A stretch of 12,150 nucleotides of DNA from contig JBKOWZ010000194.1 in the NCBI GenBank assembly GCA_046724665.1, positions 1 to 12,150 on the forward strand, in the 5' to 3' direction. Below the pieces are notes generated by a model. It had not been told where the DNA came from. It was given only the letters and a program-made list of their open reading frames with translations, and ran no database searches. Each line of letters opens with the position of its first letter. Positions within the stretch are counted from its first letter, which is position 1. Source of the DNA: Actinocrinis sp046724665 (GTDB taxonomy: Bacteria > Actinomycetota > Actinomycetes > Streptomycetales > Catenulisporaceae). The position numbers and the translations under genes were made by a program. Below are positions 5,763-12,150 of the stretch, in pieces.

Positions 5763-6872
5763 TCAGACGGGCCGACGGGCGCGGGCGCGCTCGAGTTCGG
5801 TGACGACGCGCAGCGCGGCCTTGCCGTCGCCGTACTCAAGGCCCTGCGGCGTGCCGGGCACTTCGCGCGTGACCAGCTCGGCGAGCAGGGCCTTGTCCCG
5901 GATCGGCTGCGGTACGAGCTCGTTCCAGCCCTCGACCAGCGTCTCCGGCCACTCGGTCTCGGCACGCAGTGTCGTGCACAGCCGGCCGAGCAGGTACGCC
6001 TCCTTCTGGAGGCCGCCCGAATCGGTGACCACGCCGGCCGAGCCGAGGATCGCGCCGACCATCGCCTGATACGGCAGCGGCGCGCCGACGCGGATCGCGC
6101 CGCGGCGCAGCTCTATGCCGAACGCCGCCGCGCGCGCGACCAGGCGGGGGTGCGCGAGCAGCGCCACCTGGTACGGAAGCGCGGCGAGCGCGGCGATGAT
6201 CGCCTCGAGCAGCGCCGGATCGTCGGTGTTCTCGGCGCGGTGCACGGTGGCGACGAGGTAGGGCGCGTTCGGGTCGATGCCCTCTGCGGGGGCGCTCGGC
6301 GGGGTGCTGGTGGCCAGGGCCCGATCGCGGGCCTGGAAGCACACATCGACCATCACGTCGCCGACCAGCGCCGTGCGCGCGCCGAGCCCCTCCACCTCCA
6401 GGTTGCGCACCGCGCGCCGGGTCGGGGCGAGCAGCAGGTCGGCGGCATGGTCGGTCAGGACCCTGTTGTGCTCCTCGGGCATCCGGCGGTTGTACGACCG
6501 CAGCCCCGCCTCGAGGTGCGCGACCGGCAGCAGCTGCTTGACCGCGCTCAGCGCGCCGGCCAGCGTCGAGTTCGTGTCGCCGTAGACCAGCACCCAGTCC
6601 GGGGCGTGCCGCTGGAGCACCGGGTCGAGCCCGGCGAGCATCGCGCCGGTCTGCTCCCCGTGCCCGCCCGAGCCGACGCCGAGCCGCTCGTCCGGCGCCG
6701 GGATGCCGAGCTCGGCGAAGAAGACGTCGGACAGCGCGGGGTCGTAGTGCTGGCCGGTGTGCACGATCACGTGTTCGTGGCCGCCCTCCGCGATCGCGGC
6801 GCTCACCGGGGCCAGCTTCACGAACTGCGGGCGGGCGCCGACCACGCTGAGGATTTTCATGGCTGCGATCAT
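5763..6872 (-). CDS. wecB: non-hydrolysing UDP-N-acetylglucosamine 2-epimerase
   Basis: Interconverts UDP-GlcNAc and UDP-ManNAc, the donor for ManNAc-containing teichoic-acid linkage units and other surface glycans; a cytoplasmic GT-B-fold enzyme. Counting from the ATG at 6872 (369 residues), the family signatures are GARPQF (12-17), TGQHYD (39-44), GDTNST (98-103), HLEAGLRS (119-126), EEHNR (133-137), HRAEN (211-215), TDSGGLQKE (283-291) and LRAETEWPE (302-310). The Asp, Glu, Glu and His known to be catalytic in this family all have counterparts (D99, E121, E133/E134, H211). GGGAAGA lies eight bases before the 6872 ATG; the ATG at 6860 (MKILSVVGARPQF) is the usual family start and nearly as likely, while the GTG at 6896 is less likely. 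It is the only minus-strand gene inside the glycan locus. Confidence 0.93.
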   Translation of the reverse strand: MIAAMKILSVVGARPQFVKLAPVSAAIAEGGHEHVIVHTGQHYDPALSDVFFAELGIPAPDERLGVGSGGHGEQTGAMLAGLDPVLQRHAPDWVLVYGDTNSTLAGALSAVKQLLPVAHLEAGLRSYNRRMPEEHNRVLTDHAADLLLAPTRRAVRNLEVEGLGARTALVGDVMVDVCFQARDRALATSTPPSAPAEGIDPNAPYLVATVHRAENTDDPALLEAIIAALAALPYQVALLAHPRLVARAAAFGIELRRGAIRVGAPLPYQAMVGAILGSAGVVTDSGGLQKEAYLLGRLCTTLRAETEWPETLVEGWNELVPQPIRDKALLAELVTREVPGTPQGLEYGDGKAALRVVTELERARARRPV

Positions 6873-6904
6873 ATCGGCGGTCTTCCCGCGGCTCACCGCC
6901 GCTG

Positions 6905-6910
6905 TAGACT
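6905..6910 (+). promoter_or_regulatory. weak -10 candidate for the rightward gene cluster
   Basis: TAGACT fits TANNNT and lies in the 115-base divergent region between the epimerase and the gene at 6988. It predicts a start near 6917 and a leader of about 70 bases. No convincing -35 hexamer is seen 16-18 bases upstream, so the call is weak. I found no better promoter for the rightward operon, nor a clear one for the epimerase. Confidence 0.25.
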
Positions 6911-6919
6911 GCGTGAACT

Positions 6920-6934
6920 GTGCGCCCAGCGCAC
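6920..6934. promoter_or_regulatory. palindromic operator candidate GTGCGC-CCA-GCGCAC
   Basis: A perfect inverted repeat with 6-base arms and a 3-base centre lies in the middle of the divergent intergenic region and just after the possible start point near 6917. It could control both the epimerase and the rightward cluster. GC-rich palindromes of this size do arise by chance in such DNA. Confidence 0.3.
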
Positions 6935-6987
6935 GAGCCGCAGCGTAAGCCTGCCTTCCAACTTTCGGCCGACAGACGTCAGGAACG

Positions 6988-8322
6988 ATGAAGCGCGGAT
7001 CAACGGCGAAGTCGCCCAGGGTGCTGTATCTGGCGTTCTTCTTCCCGCCGAGCCGGTCGAGCGGGGTCTATCGGGCGCGGGCCACCGCCAACCTGCTCGC
7101 CAAGCGGGGTTGGGAGGTGACCGTCTTCACCGCCCCGCGCCGGTTCTTCACCGAGTACATCGGTTCGACCGACCCCACGCTCGAGGGGAGCGTCGATCCG
7201 GCGATCCGGGTCGAGCGGCCGAACATGGGCTACTTCCGCTGGGAGCGCGACATCCGCCGCTACGGCAGGCTGCGCGCGAACATGCCGGTGGTGGCGAACG
7301 CGGCCTACAACTACGCCCAGCGCCGCTTCTTCCCCGAGCACTACGCCTCGTGGATCCCGCGCGTCATGGCGAGGGCGCTGCGGATGCACGCCCGGCGGCG
7401 CTTCGACCTGGTCGTGGCCACGGGAAATCCGTTCGCCGCCTTCGCCGCCGCGTACTGGTTCCGCAAGCTGACCGGCGTGCCGTACGTGCTCGACTACCGC
7501 GACTCGTGGACGTTCAACCAGTTCACCGAGGAGCACAAGTACCCGAAGGGGCACCCGGCCTGGGCCTGGGAGCAGCGCACCGTCGAGAACGCGGCGCTGA
7601 CCGTGTTCGTCAACGAGGGCCTGCGCACCTGGCACGCCGAACGCTACCCGGCCGCCGCCGACCGGATGGCAGTGGCCACCAACGGCTGGGAGCCCGAGCT
7701 GCTCGGCCGCGCGTCGTATCCGGGTCCTGCGACCGGACGCCCGCTGCGGTTCGGCTACGTCGGCACGATCACCGAGCAGATGCCGCTGGCCGAGCTGTTC
7801 GACGGCTGGCGGCTCGCCCGGCGGCACCCCGAACTGGCCGACGCGACGCTGGAGCTCTACGGCCACCTCGGCTTCTTCAAGCAGTCCTCCGAGTCGCTGC
7901 TCGACCGCATACCGCTGGCTGAGGACCTCGGCGTGACGTACCGCGGCCCGCTGTCGAAGACGCAGGTCGGCGACGCGTACCGGGAGCTCGACGTGCTGCT
8001 GTTCTGCGTCCCGGGCGCGAAGTACGTCACCTCGGGCAAGGTCTTCGAGTACATGGCCGCGGGCAAGCCGATCGTGTCCGTGCACGCGCCGGACATCGCG
8101 GCCGTGGACGTGCTGACCGGGCACCCGCTGTGGTTCGGCCTCGACCGGCTCGACGCGAACGCGGTGGCCAACGCGATGGTCGCCGCCGCGAAGGCCGCGC
8201 GCGACCTGACCGAGTCCGACTTCGAGGCGGCGCTCACGCACGCGCAGCGGTACACCCGCGAGGCGACGCTGGCGCCGCTGGAGGCGCGGCTGCGGCAGAT
8301 CGCGGGGGTGTCCGATGGCTGA
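6988..8322 (+). CDS. GT4-type glycosyltransferase
   Basis: A 444-residue GT-B enzyme and first gene of the tight rightward cluster. The N-terminal domain begins VLYLAFFFPPSRSSG (12-26), the usual GT4 opening with a Pro/Gly loop. DYRDSW (169-174) corresponds to the acceptor-side DxHE region, and ATNGWE (230-235) to the interdomain linker. The C-terminal Rossmann domain starts GYVGTI (256-261) and carries the donor-binding segment SGKVFEYMAAGKPIV (349-363), with the expected Glu in FEY. Residues 50-135 are rich in aromatic and basic residues and may contact the acceptor. The ATG at 6988 follows AGGAAC at close spacing. The end overlaps the next gene by eight bases, so the two are probably translated together. 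Sugar and acceptor are unknown. Confidence 0.9.
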   Translation: MKRGSTAKSPRVLYLAFFFPPSRSSGVYRARATANLLAKRGWEVTVFTAPRRFFTEYIGSTDPTLEGSVDPAIRVERPNMGYFRWERDIRRYGRLRANMPVVANAAYNYAQRRFFPEHYASWIPRVMARALRMHARRRFDLVVATGNPFAAFAAAYWFRKLTGVPYVLDYRDSWTFNQFTEEHKYPKGHPAWAWEQRTVENAALTVFVNEGLRTWHAERYPAAADRMAVATNGWEPELLGRASYPGPATGRPLRFGYVGTITEQMPLAELFDGWRLARRHPELADATLELYGHLGFFKQSSESLLDRIPLAEDLGVTYRGPLSKTQVGDAYRELDVLLFCVPGAKYVTSGKVFEYMAAGKPIVSVHAPDIAAVDVLTGHPLWFGLDRLDANAVANAMVAAAKAARDLTESDFEAALTHAQRYTREATLAPLEARLRQIAGVSDG

Positions 8323-9637
8323 GATCGGAGGCGGCGCGGGGCGGCTGGCGGTGACCACGCCGTGGCACCCGTCGCTGCAACGGCCGTTCGCCGGGTCCTT
8401 CGTGCAGGCCGCGACGGCGGCGGTGGCGCGGCAGTTCGAGCGCGTCGAGCTCTACCACACCGAGGACTGGCCCGGCCCCGCGCATCCGTGGCAGGCCGAG
8501 ATGGTGCGCAAGGCGTATGACCGGCTTACCGGCGGGGTCGAGCGGCGGGTCGTGCCTGCGGCGCGGATGACGCCGGAGGGGTATTGGGCCACCGACATCC
8601 CGACGCCGGTCACGCCGAAGCGCGATTACGCCGACTGGGCCGCCAGCCACGAGAACGCGCTGCGGCACGTACTTCAGCAGCACGGTTCGCCGGGGGAGCG
8701 GTTCGACGCCGACGTCGTGCACGGGCACGTCGGGATCTACGGCGGCTGGCTCGCGCTGCGCTTCGCCCGCCCCGAAGCGCGGGTCGTGGTCACAGAGCAT
8801 GCGTCGTTCCTCGGCAAGATCCTCGGGCAGCCGCGTTCCCGCGCCATGTACGCCCAGGTGATGGACCGCGCCGACGCCGTCCTGTGCGTCAGCGGCGGGC
8901 TGCGCGGACAGCTGGTCGAGGCGTTCCCGGCGCACGCCGCCAAGATCAACGTCCTGCCGAACGCGGTGGACATCGAGGCGATGCCGCGGCGCGTGGCGCC
9001 GGTGCGCGACCTGCACCGATGGATCTACGTCGGCAAGGTCGTCGCGACCAAGGGCGTGAACGAGCTGCTGGAGGCGTTCGCGATCGCGGCGCGGGACGAG
9101 GCGGCGCTGCGGCTGACGATCCTCGGCGACGGGGTGCTGGTCGAACCGCTCAAGGCGCGCGCGGCACAGCTCGGCGTCGGCGAGCGGGTCACGTTCCACG
9201 ACGCGGTGCCGCCGGAGCGGGTCTTCGAGTTCCTGCACGAGCACGACCTGCTGGTGCACGCGAGCAAGTCCGAGACCTTCGGCATGACCACGGTCGAGGC
9301 CGTGGCCGCCGGGATGCCGGTGCTGGTCACCGCGTGCGGCGGCCCGCAGGAGACGCTGGCCGGGCTGGACGGCGTCGCGGGGCTGCTGATCGACGTCAGC
9401 GACGATCCGGCGGTGATCGTGGACGGCTACCGGAAGCTCGCCGAGGTGCACGCGCGCGGCGAGATCGATCCGGCGCGCGCCCGGAATGTGCTGATCGGGC
9501 GATTCGGCGCCGCGGCGGTGGCCGAGCGGCTGATGGACGTGTATGCGGGGCGCGGATCGGGGGATGCGGACGGAACCGAGCGCGCGGCTGACGCGTCGCC
9601 CGGAGCAGGGGCTGAACCGACGAGAGAGCGGGTATGA
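8315..9637 (+). CDS. GT4-type glycosyltransferase, retaining
   Basis: A 440-residue GT-B enzyme with the fullest set of classic GT4 motifs in the window. They are TTPWHPSLQRPFAGSFV (14-30) as N-terminal loop, HGHVGIYGG (136-144), TEHASF (160-165), DAVLCVSGGL (187-196), LPNAVDI (214-220), IYVGKVVATKGV (237-248) and LGDGVL (270-275). The EX7E donor motif is E320 and E328 in SETFGMTTVEAVAAGMPV. This layout is typical of retaining glycosyltransferases that build exopolysaccharide or cell-wall glycan. The last 30 residues are Gly/Ala/Glu-rich and probably disordered. The ATG overlaps the previous stop by eight bases and the TGA overlaps the next ATG (ATGA at 9634), showing an operon with coupled translation. 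Donor sugar is not determined. Confidence 0.93.
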   Translation: MAEIGGGAGRLAVTTPWHPSLQRPFAGSFVQAATAAVARQFERVELYHTEDWPGPAHPWQAEMVRKAYDRLTGGVERRVVPAARMTPEGYWATDIPTPVTPKRDYADWAASHENALRHVLQQHGSPGERFDADVVHGHVGIYGGWLALRFARPEARVVVTEHASFLGKILGQPRSRAMYAQVMDRADAVLCVSGGLRGQLVEAFPAHAAKINVLPNAVDIEAMPRRVAPVRDLHRWIYVGKVVATKGVNELLEAFAIAARDEAALRLTILGDGVLVEPLKARAAQLGVGERVTFHDAVPPERVFEFLHEHDLLVHASKSETFGMTTVEAVAAGMPVLVTACGGPQETLAGLDGVAGLLIDVSDDPAVIVDGYRKLAEVHARGEIDPARARNVLIGRFGAAAVAERLMDVYAGRGSGDADGTERAADASPGAGAEPTRERV

Positions 9638-10080
9638 GCATCGTCTTCCTGGCGTTGGGCACCACGCGGGCACGCGCCGTCTGCGCGTCCGCGCGGTTCC
9701 TCGTCGAACGCGGCGTACAGGTCGATCTGATCACGGTCGATGAGGGCCCCTGGCGCGCCGAAGGGCTCGACCAGCGGGTGCGCGTGCTCACGCTCAGTAC
9801 CCGGGCCGACCGGATCCTGCTGCCCAACAAGGTCCTCGGCAAGTTCTACAAGCTGGTGCGGCCCTACGCGATGTGGCGCGCGGCACGGCGCCAGGCGCTG
9901 CGGAAGGTGGACTGGAACGCCGTGCAGCAGGCCGTGATCAGCGACTCGCACGCGATCCCGATCGGCTGGCATCTGGCGCGCCGGCACCCGAAGCTGGCCG
10001 TGGCCTTCGAACTCGACCGCACCCCGTACCTCGACCGCGAACCCGCCGCCGCCGTACACGCCGGCACCGTCGCCGAATAG
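9634..10080 (+). CDS. stand-alone N-terminal half of a GT4-type glycosyltransferase
   Basis: A 148-residue protein that looks like only the first domain of a GT-B enzyme. MSIVFLALGTTRARAVCASA (1-20) is the first strand, loop and helix. ISDSHAIPIGWHLA (102-115) sits where neighbours have HAHD, and FELDRTPYLD (125-134) where they have YDAHEY. The protein then ends, with no linker and no donor-binding C-terminal domain. The ATG overlaps the previous stop (ATGA). The following permease gene begins 15 bases after the TAG and is in the same reading frame. Codon use matches the neighbours and there are no internal stops, so it does not look like recent decay. It may act as a partner of another glycosyltransferase or of the exporter, or be a deletion remnant. 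The function is unknown. Confidence 0.75.
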   Translation: MSIVFLALGTTRARAVCASARFLVERGVQVDLITVDEGPWRAEGLDQRVRVLTLSTRADRILLPNKVLGKFYKLVRPYAMWRAARRQALRKVDWNAVQQAVISDSHAIPIGWHLARRHPKLAVAFELDRTPYLDREPAAAVHAGTVAE

Positions 10081-10095
10081 CTGGAAAAGAGCACT

Positions 10096-10980
10096 TTGAC
10101 CACCGAGACCCTGACGAAGCCGACGCCGCGACCCCCGGCCGCGGCGTACGAGCACCACGTCTTCCGATCGCGCCGCAACGGCATCCCCCGGCTGCGCGAG
10201 TACCTGCCGGAGCTGTGGTCGCGCCGCGAGTTCGTGTACGAGCTCGCCCGGGCCACCCTGCGCGCGCAGAACTACCTCAACGCCTTCGGGCAGCTGTGGC
10301 TCATCCTGAACCCGCTGTTCCTCGGCATGGTCTACTACGTGCTGGTCGATATCCTCAGCAACGGCACGCACTCGCACAACTTCTTCGCGACGCTGCTGGC
10401 CGGGCTGTTCCTGTTCACCTTCTTCTCCAGCATCCTGAGCCAGTCCGCCGGGTCGATCATCGGCAGCAGCCGGCTGATCATGAACAGCAGGCTGCCCCGG
10501 CTGGTGCTGCCGATCACCCAGCTGCTGATCGCGTTCATGAAGTTCCTGCCGACGATGCTGGTCTTCCTCGTGGTGCACACGGTCTCCGGCATCTCGTGGG
10601 GCGTGAACGTGTTCTACGCGATCCCCGCGTTCCTCGAGATCACCGTCTTCGGCGCCGGGCTCGGCTTCCTGTGCGCGACGGCGCAGGTGTACTTCCGCGA
10701 CTTCTCGAACTTCCTGCCGTATGTGACCCGCATCTGGCTGTTCCTGTCGCCGGTGCTGTGGGAGCTTCAGACGCAGCTGGCGAAGCACGACCTGAAGTCG
10801 CACGTCATCGCGCTCAACCCGCTCTCGCCGATGATCGGCACCTGGGGCGACGCGCTGGTCTACAACGTCGCCCCGCCGGCCAGCTGGCTGCTGGAAGGCC
10901 TGGCCTGGAGCGTGGGCGCGTTCCTGCTCGGCACACTCGTCTTCATCCGGAGGGAGCGTGAGTTCTCTGTCCGCCTCTGA
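10096..10980 (+). CDS. ABC-2 type polysaccharide export permease (Wzm/TagG-like)
   Basis: This 294-residue membrane protein would form the channel of a two-component exporter moving a lipid-linked glycan out of the cytoplasm. The cytoplasmic N-terminus has an amphipathic stretch LPELWSRREFVYELARATLR (37-56), followed by about six membrane segments near 66-86, 97-117, 137-160, 173-195, 208-224 and 262-284. The family signature AQVYFRDFSNFLPYVTRIWL (196-215) and NPLSPMI (241-247) are clear. Length fits the family (about 260-300). The start is TTG at 10096 after GGAAAAGAG (10083-10091); the next methionine (residue 78) is already inside the first membrane segment, so a TTG start is needed. The gene overlaps the ATPase gene by 23 bases, as expected for partners. 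Confidence 0.93.
   Translation: MTTETLTKPTPRPPAAAYEHHVFRSRRNGIPRLREYLPELWSRREFVYELARATLRAQNYLNAFGQLWLILNPLFLGMVYYVLVDILSNGTHSHNFFATLLAGLFLFTFFSSILSQSAGSIIGSSRLIMNSRLPRLVLPITQLLIAFMKFLPTMLVFLVVHTVSGISWGVNVFYAIPAFLEITVFGAGLGFLCATAQVYFRDFSNFLPYVTRIWLFLSPVLWELQTQLAKHDLKSHVIALNPLSPMIGTWGDALVYNVAPPASWLLEGLAWSVGAFLLGTLVFIRREREFSVRL
10949..10954 (+). promoter_or_regulatory. strong ribosome binding site for the ATPase gene, inside the permease gene
   Basis: GGAGGG lies three to four bases before GTG 10958 and sets the ATPase start within the last codons of the permease. This supports the 23-base overlap and coupled production of the two subunits. Confidence 0.7.
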
Positions 10981-11881
10981 GAACCAGCCCGTGGCAAGCG
11001 ACGCGACGGCCGAGAAGGCCGCCGCGGCGGCCCAGCCCGAGGTGGACCGCGACCACCGGTACGCGATCAGCGTGCAGGACGTGCACATCACGTACCGCAC
11101 GGTCATCGACCCGCGCGCCAACACCATCCGGCACACGCTGACCCAGCTCGGCCGCCGCGGCACGACCGGCCGCAAGGTGCGCGAGATCAAGGCGGTGCGC
11201 GGCGTCTCCATGGACGTCCCGCACGGCTCGGTGCTCGGCATCATCGGCGCCAACGGCGCGGGCAAGTCCACCCTGATGCGCGCGATAGCCGGGATCCTGC
11301 CGCCGACCTCCGGGCAGATCGTGGTCAACGGGCGCATCAGCACGCTGCTGGCGCTCGGCGTCGGGTTCAACGGGCAGCTGTCCGGCCGGGAGAACGTGAT
11401 CCTCGGCGGGCTGGCCGCGGGCCTGAGCCGCCGCCAGGTCAACGAGCGCTTCCAGGAGATCGCCGAGTGGGCCGAGCTCGGCGAGTTCATCGACATGCCG
11501 ATGAAGTCCTACTCCTCCGGCATGTACGGCCGGCTCGCCTTCGCCGTCTCCACGCACATGGAGCCGGACGTGCTGCTGGTGGACGAGGCGCTGTCCACCG
11601 GCGACGCGCACTTCCGGCGCAAGTCGTACGACAAGATGCAGGAACTGGTCGGCCAGGCCCGCACCATCGTCATCGTCAGCCACGGCATCGGCGCGATCCG
11701 CGAGATGTGCGACGACTGCGTGTGGATCCACAAGGGCGAGCTCGTCCGGCGCGGCAAGCCAGACGACGTGGCCGCGGAGTACCTGGAGTTCCAGGGCGTG
11801 CCGCCGGAGCCGGCGAAGAAGGAGGACTCCGCCCAGAGCGCCGCGGACTTCGACGACGCCTTCGTGATGGAGGACGTCTGA
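10958..11881 (+). CDS. ABC transporter ATPase for polysaccharide export (Wzt/TagH-like), no carbohydrate-binding domain
   Basis: A 307-residue ATPase that drives the permease encoded upstream. Walker A is GANGAGKST (97-105), the Q-loop/D-loop region GVGFNGQLSGREN (134-146), the signature YSSGMYGRLAFA (185-196), Walker B VLLVDE (205-210) and the switch histidine SHG (241-243). GFN..LSGREN is characteristic of the Wzt/TagH/RfbB branch. The insertion between the first strands (48-80, basic) is also typical. Residues 1-33 are an Ala/Glu-rich extension. After about residue 280 only an acidic tail remains, with no Wzt-type C-terminal sugar-binding domain and no TagH-type membrane extension. Export is therefore probably not gated by recognition of a chain-end cap. 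The start is GTG with the strong site at 10949. Confidence 0.95.
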   Translation: MSSLSASENQPVASDATAEKAAAAAQPEVDRDHRYAISVQDVHITYRTVIDPRANTIRHTLTQLGRRGTTGRKVREIKAVRGVSMDVPHGSVLGIIGANGAGKSTLMRAIAGILPPTSGQIVVNGRISTLLALGVGFNGQLSGRENVILGGLAAGLSRRQVNERFQEIAEWAELGEFIDMPMKSYSSGMYGRLAFAVSTHMEPDVLLVDEALSTGDAHFRRKSYDKMQELVGQARTIVIVSHGIGAIREMCDDCVWIHKGELVRRGKPDDVAAEYLEFQGVPPEPAKKEDSAQSAADFDDAFVMEDV

Positions 11882-11882
11882 G

Positions 11883-12150
11883 ATGGCCCGGGCCGACACC
11901 GGCGGTCCGGACGTCACGATCCTCAGCAGCGGCCACGACGTCGCCGACGCCCGGCTGCACCGGCACTGCGCCGCGCTGCACCGCGCCGGGTTGCGCGTCG
12001 AGGTGCTCGCCCGGGGCAGTGCGCACGACGCCCCCGAGCACACGGCCTTCCGGCCGGTCGCGGCGCGCGGGTTCGCCGGGCGCGGGATCGAGGCGCTGAC
12101 GCTGCCGGGACGCGCGCGCGGCCGGGTGCTGGTGACGCTCGACCCGGACC
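11883..12150 (+). CDS. GT4-type glycosyltransferase, N-terminal part, runs off the window
   Basis: 89 codons are visible. DVTILSSGHDVADARLHRHC (10-29), followed by AALHRAGLRVEVLARG (30-45), matches the first strand, loop, helix and second strand of the enzymes at 3088 and 4290 (their HDSRVLREA and GDSRVQKIA correspond to VADARLHRHC). It is therefore probably a third member of the same GT4 subgroup. GGAGG at 11869-11873, nine bases before the ATG and within the ATPase gene, is a good ribosome binding site. Only one base separates the ATPase stop from this start, so it belongs to the same operon. The catalytic and donor-binding regions are outside the window, so activity cannot be judged. Confidence 0.7.
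   Translation, partial: MARADTGGPDVTILSSGHDVADARLHRHCAALHRAGLRVEVLARGSAHDAPEHTAFRPVAARGFAGRGIEALTLPGRARGRVLVTLDPD

Noticed and set aside
6903..6908. TCTACA on the minus strand as a -10 element for the epimerase gene
   Set aside because: The matching -35 position reads CGCTGG and no other supporting element is seen.
5742..7922. Plus-strand ORF of 726 codons over the epimerase gene
   Set aside because: It lies opposite a clear WecB coding frame and then runs out of frame with the 6988 gene; composition is Arg/Gly/Ala-rich with no recognisable motif.
9427..11496. Minus-strand ORF of 689 codons
   Set aside because: It is antisense to four well-supported genes, including the permease and ATPase; no conserved motif seen.

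Overview
The window is very GC-rich (close to 70% by eye), with strong G/C preference at third codon positions, GTG and TTG starts, and gene ends that overlap the next start. This suggests a high-GC actinobacterium (Actinomycetota, possibly a mycelial one); I cannot name the genus. No rRNA, tRNA, CRISPR array, insertion sequence, integrase or phage gene was seen.

Layout. (1) 1-1014, minus strand: a PLP-dependent serine/threonine dehydratase, nearly complete but running off the left edge. A good sigma70-like promoter lies in front of it with a 6-3-6 palindrome in the promoter spacer. (2) 1181-1546, plus: a 121-residue protein of unknown function. (3) 1547-1709: a repeat-rich intergenic stretch ending in three 11-bp-spaced GTYAC repeats and an apparently leaderless promoter. 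(4) 1710-5738, plus: a multipass GT-C-type membrane glycosyltransferase, then two GT4-type glycosyltransferases that look like divergent paralogs. (5) 5763-6872, minus: a non-hydrolysing UDP-GlcNAc 2-epimerase (WecB/MnaA). (6) 6988 to the right edge, plus, tightly packed: two more GT4 enzymes, a stand-alone N-terminal half of a GT4 enzyme, an ABC-2 export permease, its ATPase, and the start of another GT4-like protein.

How the genes fit together. From about 1710 rightward this is a cell-surface glycan locus of the ABC-transporter-dependent type (as in Wzm/Wzt O-antigen or TagG/TagH teichoic acid export). WecB would supply UDP-ManNAc. The cytoplasmic GT4 enzymes would build a lipid-linked chain. 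The permease and ATPase would flip it across the membrane, and the GT-C enzyme could add sugars outside from a polyprenyl-phosphate donor. The ATPase ends soon after its nucleotide-binding domain and has no C-terminal carbohydrate-binding domain. The chemical structure of the glycan cannot be read from the sequence.

No clearly new type of system was found. The points most worth a second look are the three-unit 11-bp direct repeat placed like an OmpR/PhoP-family box upstream of the leaderless GT-C gene, and the 148-residue half-glycosyltransferase, which lies in frame with the export permease and is separated from it by a single amber codon.
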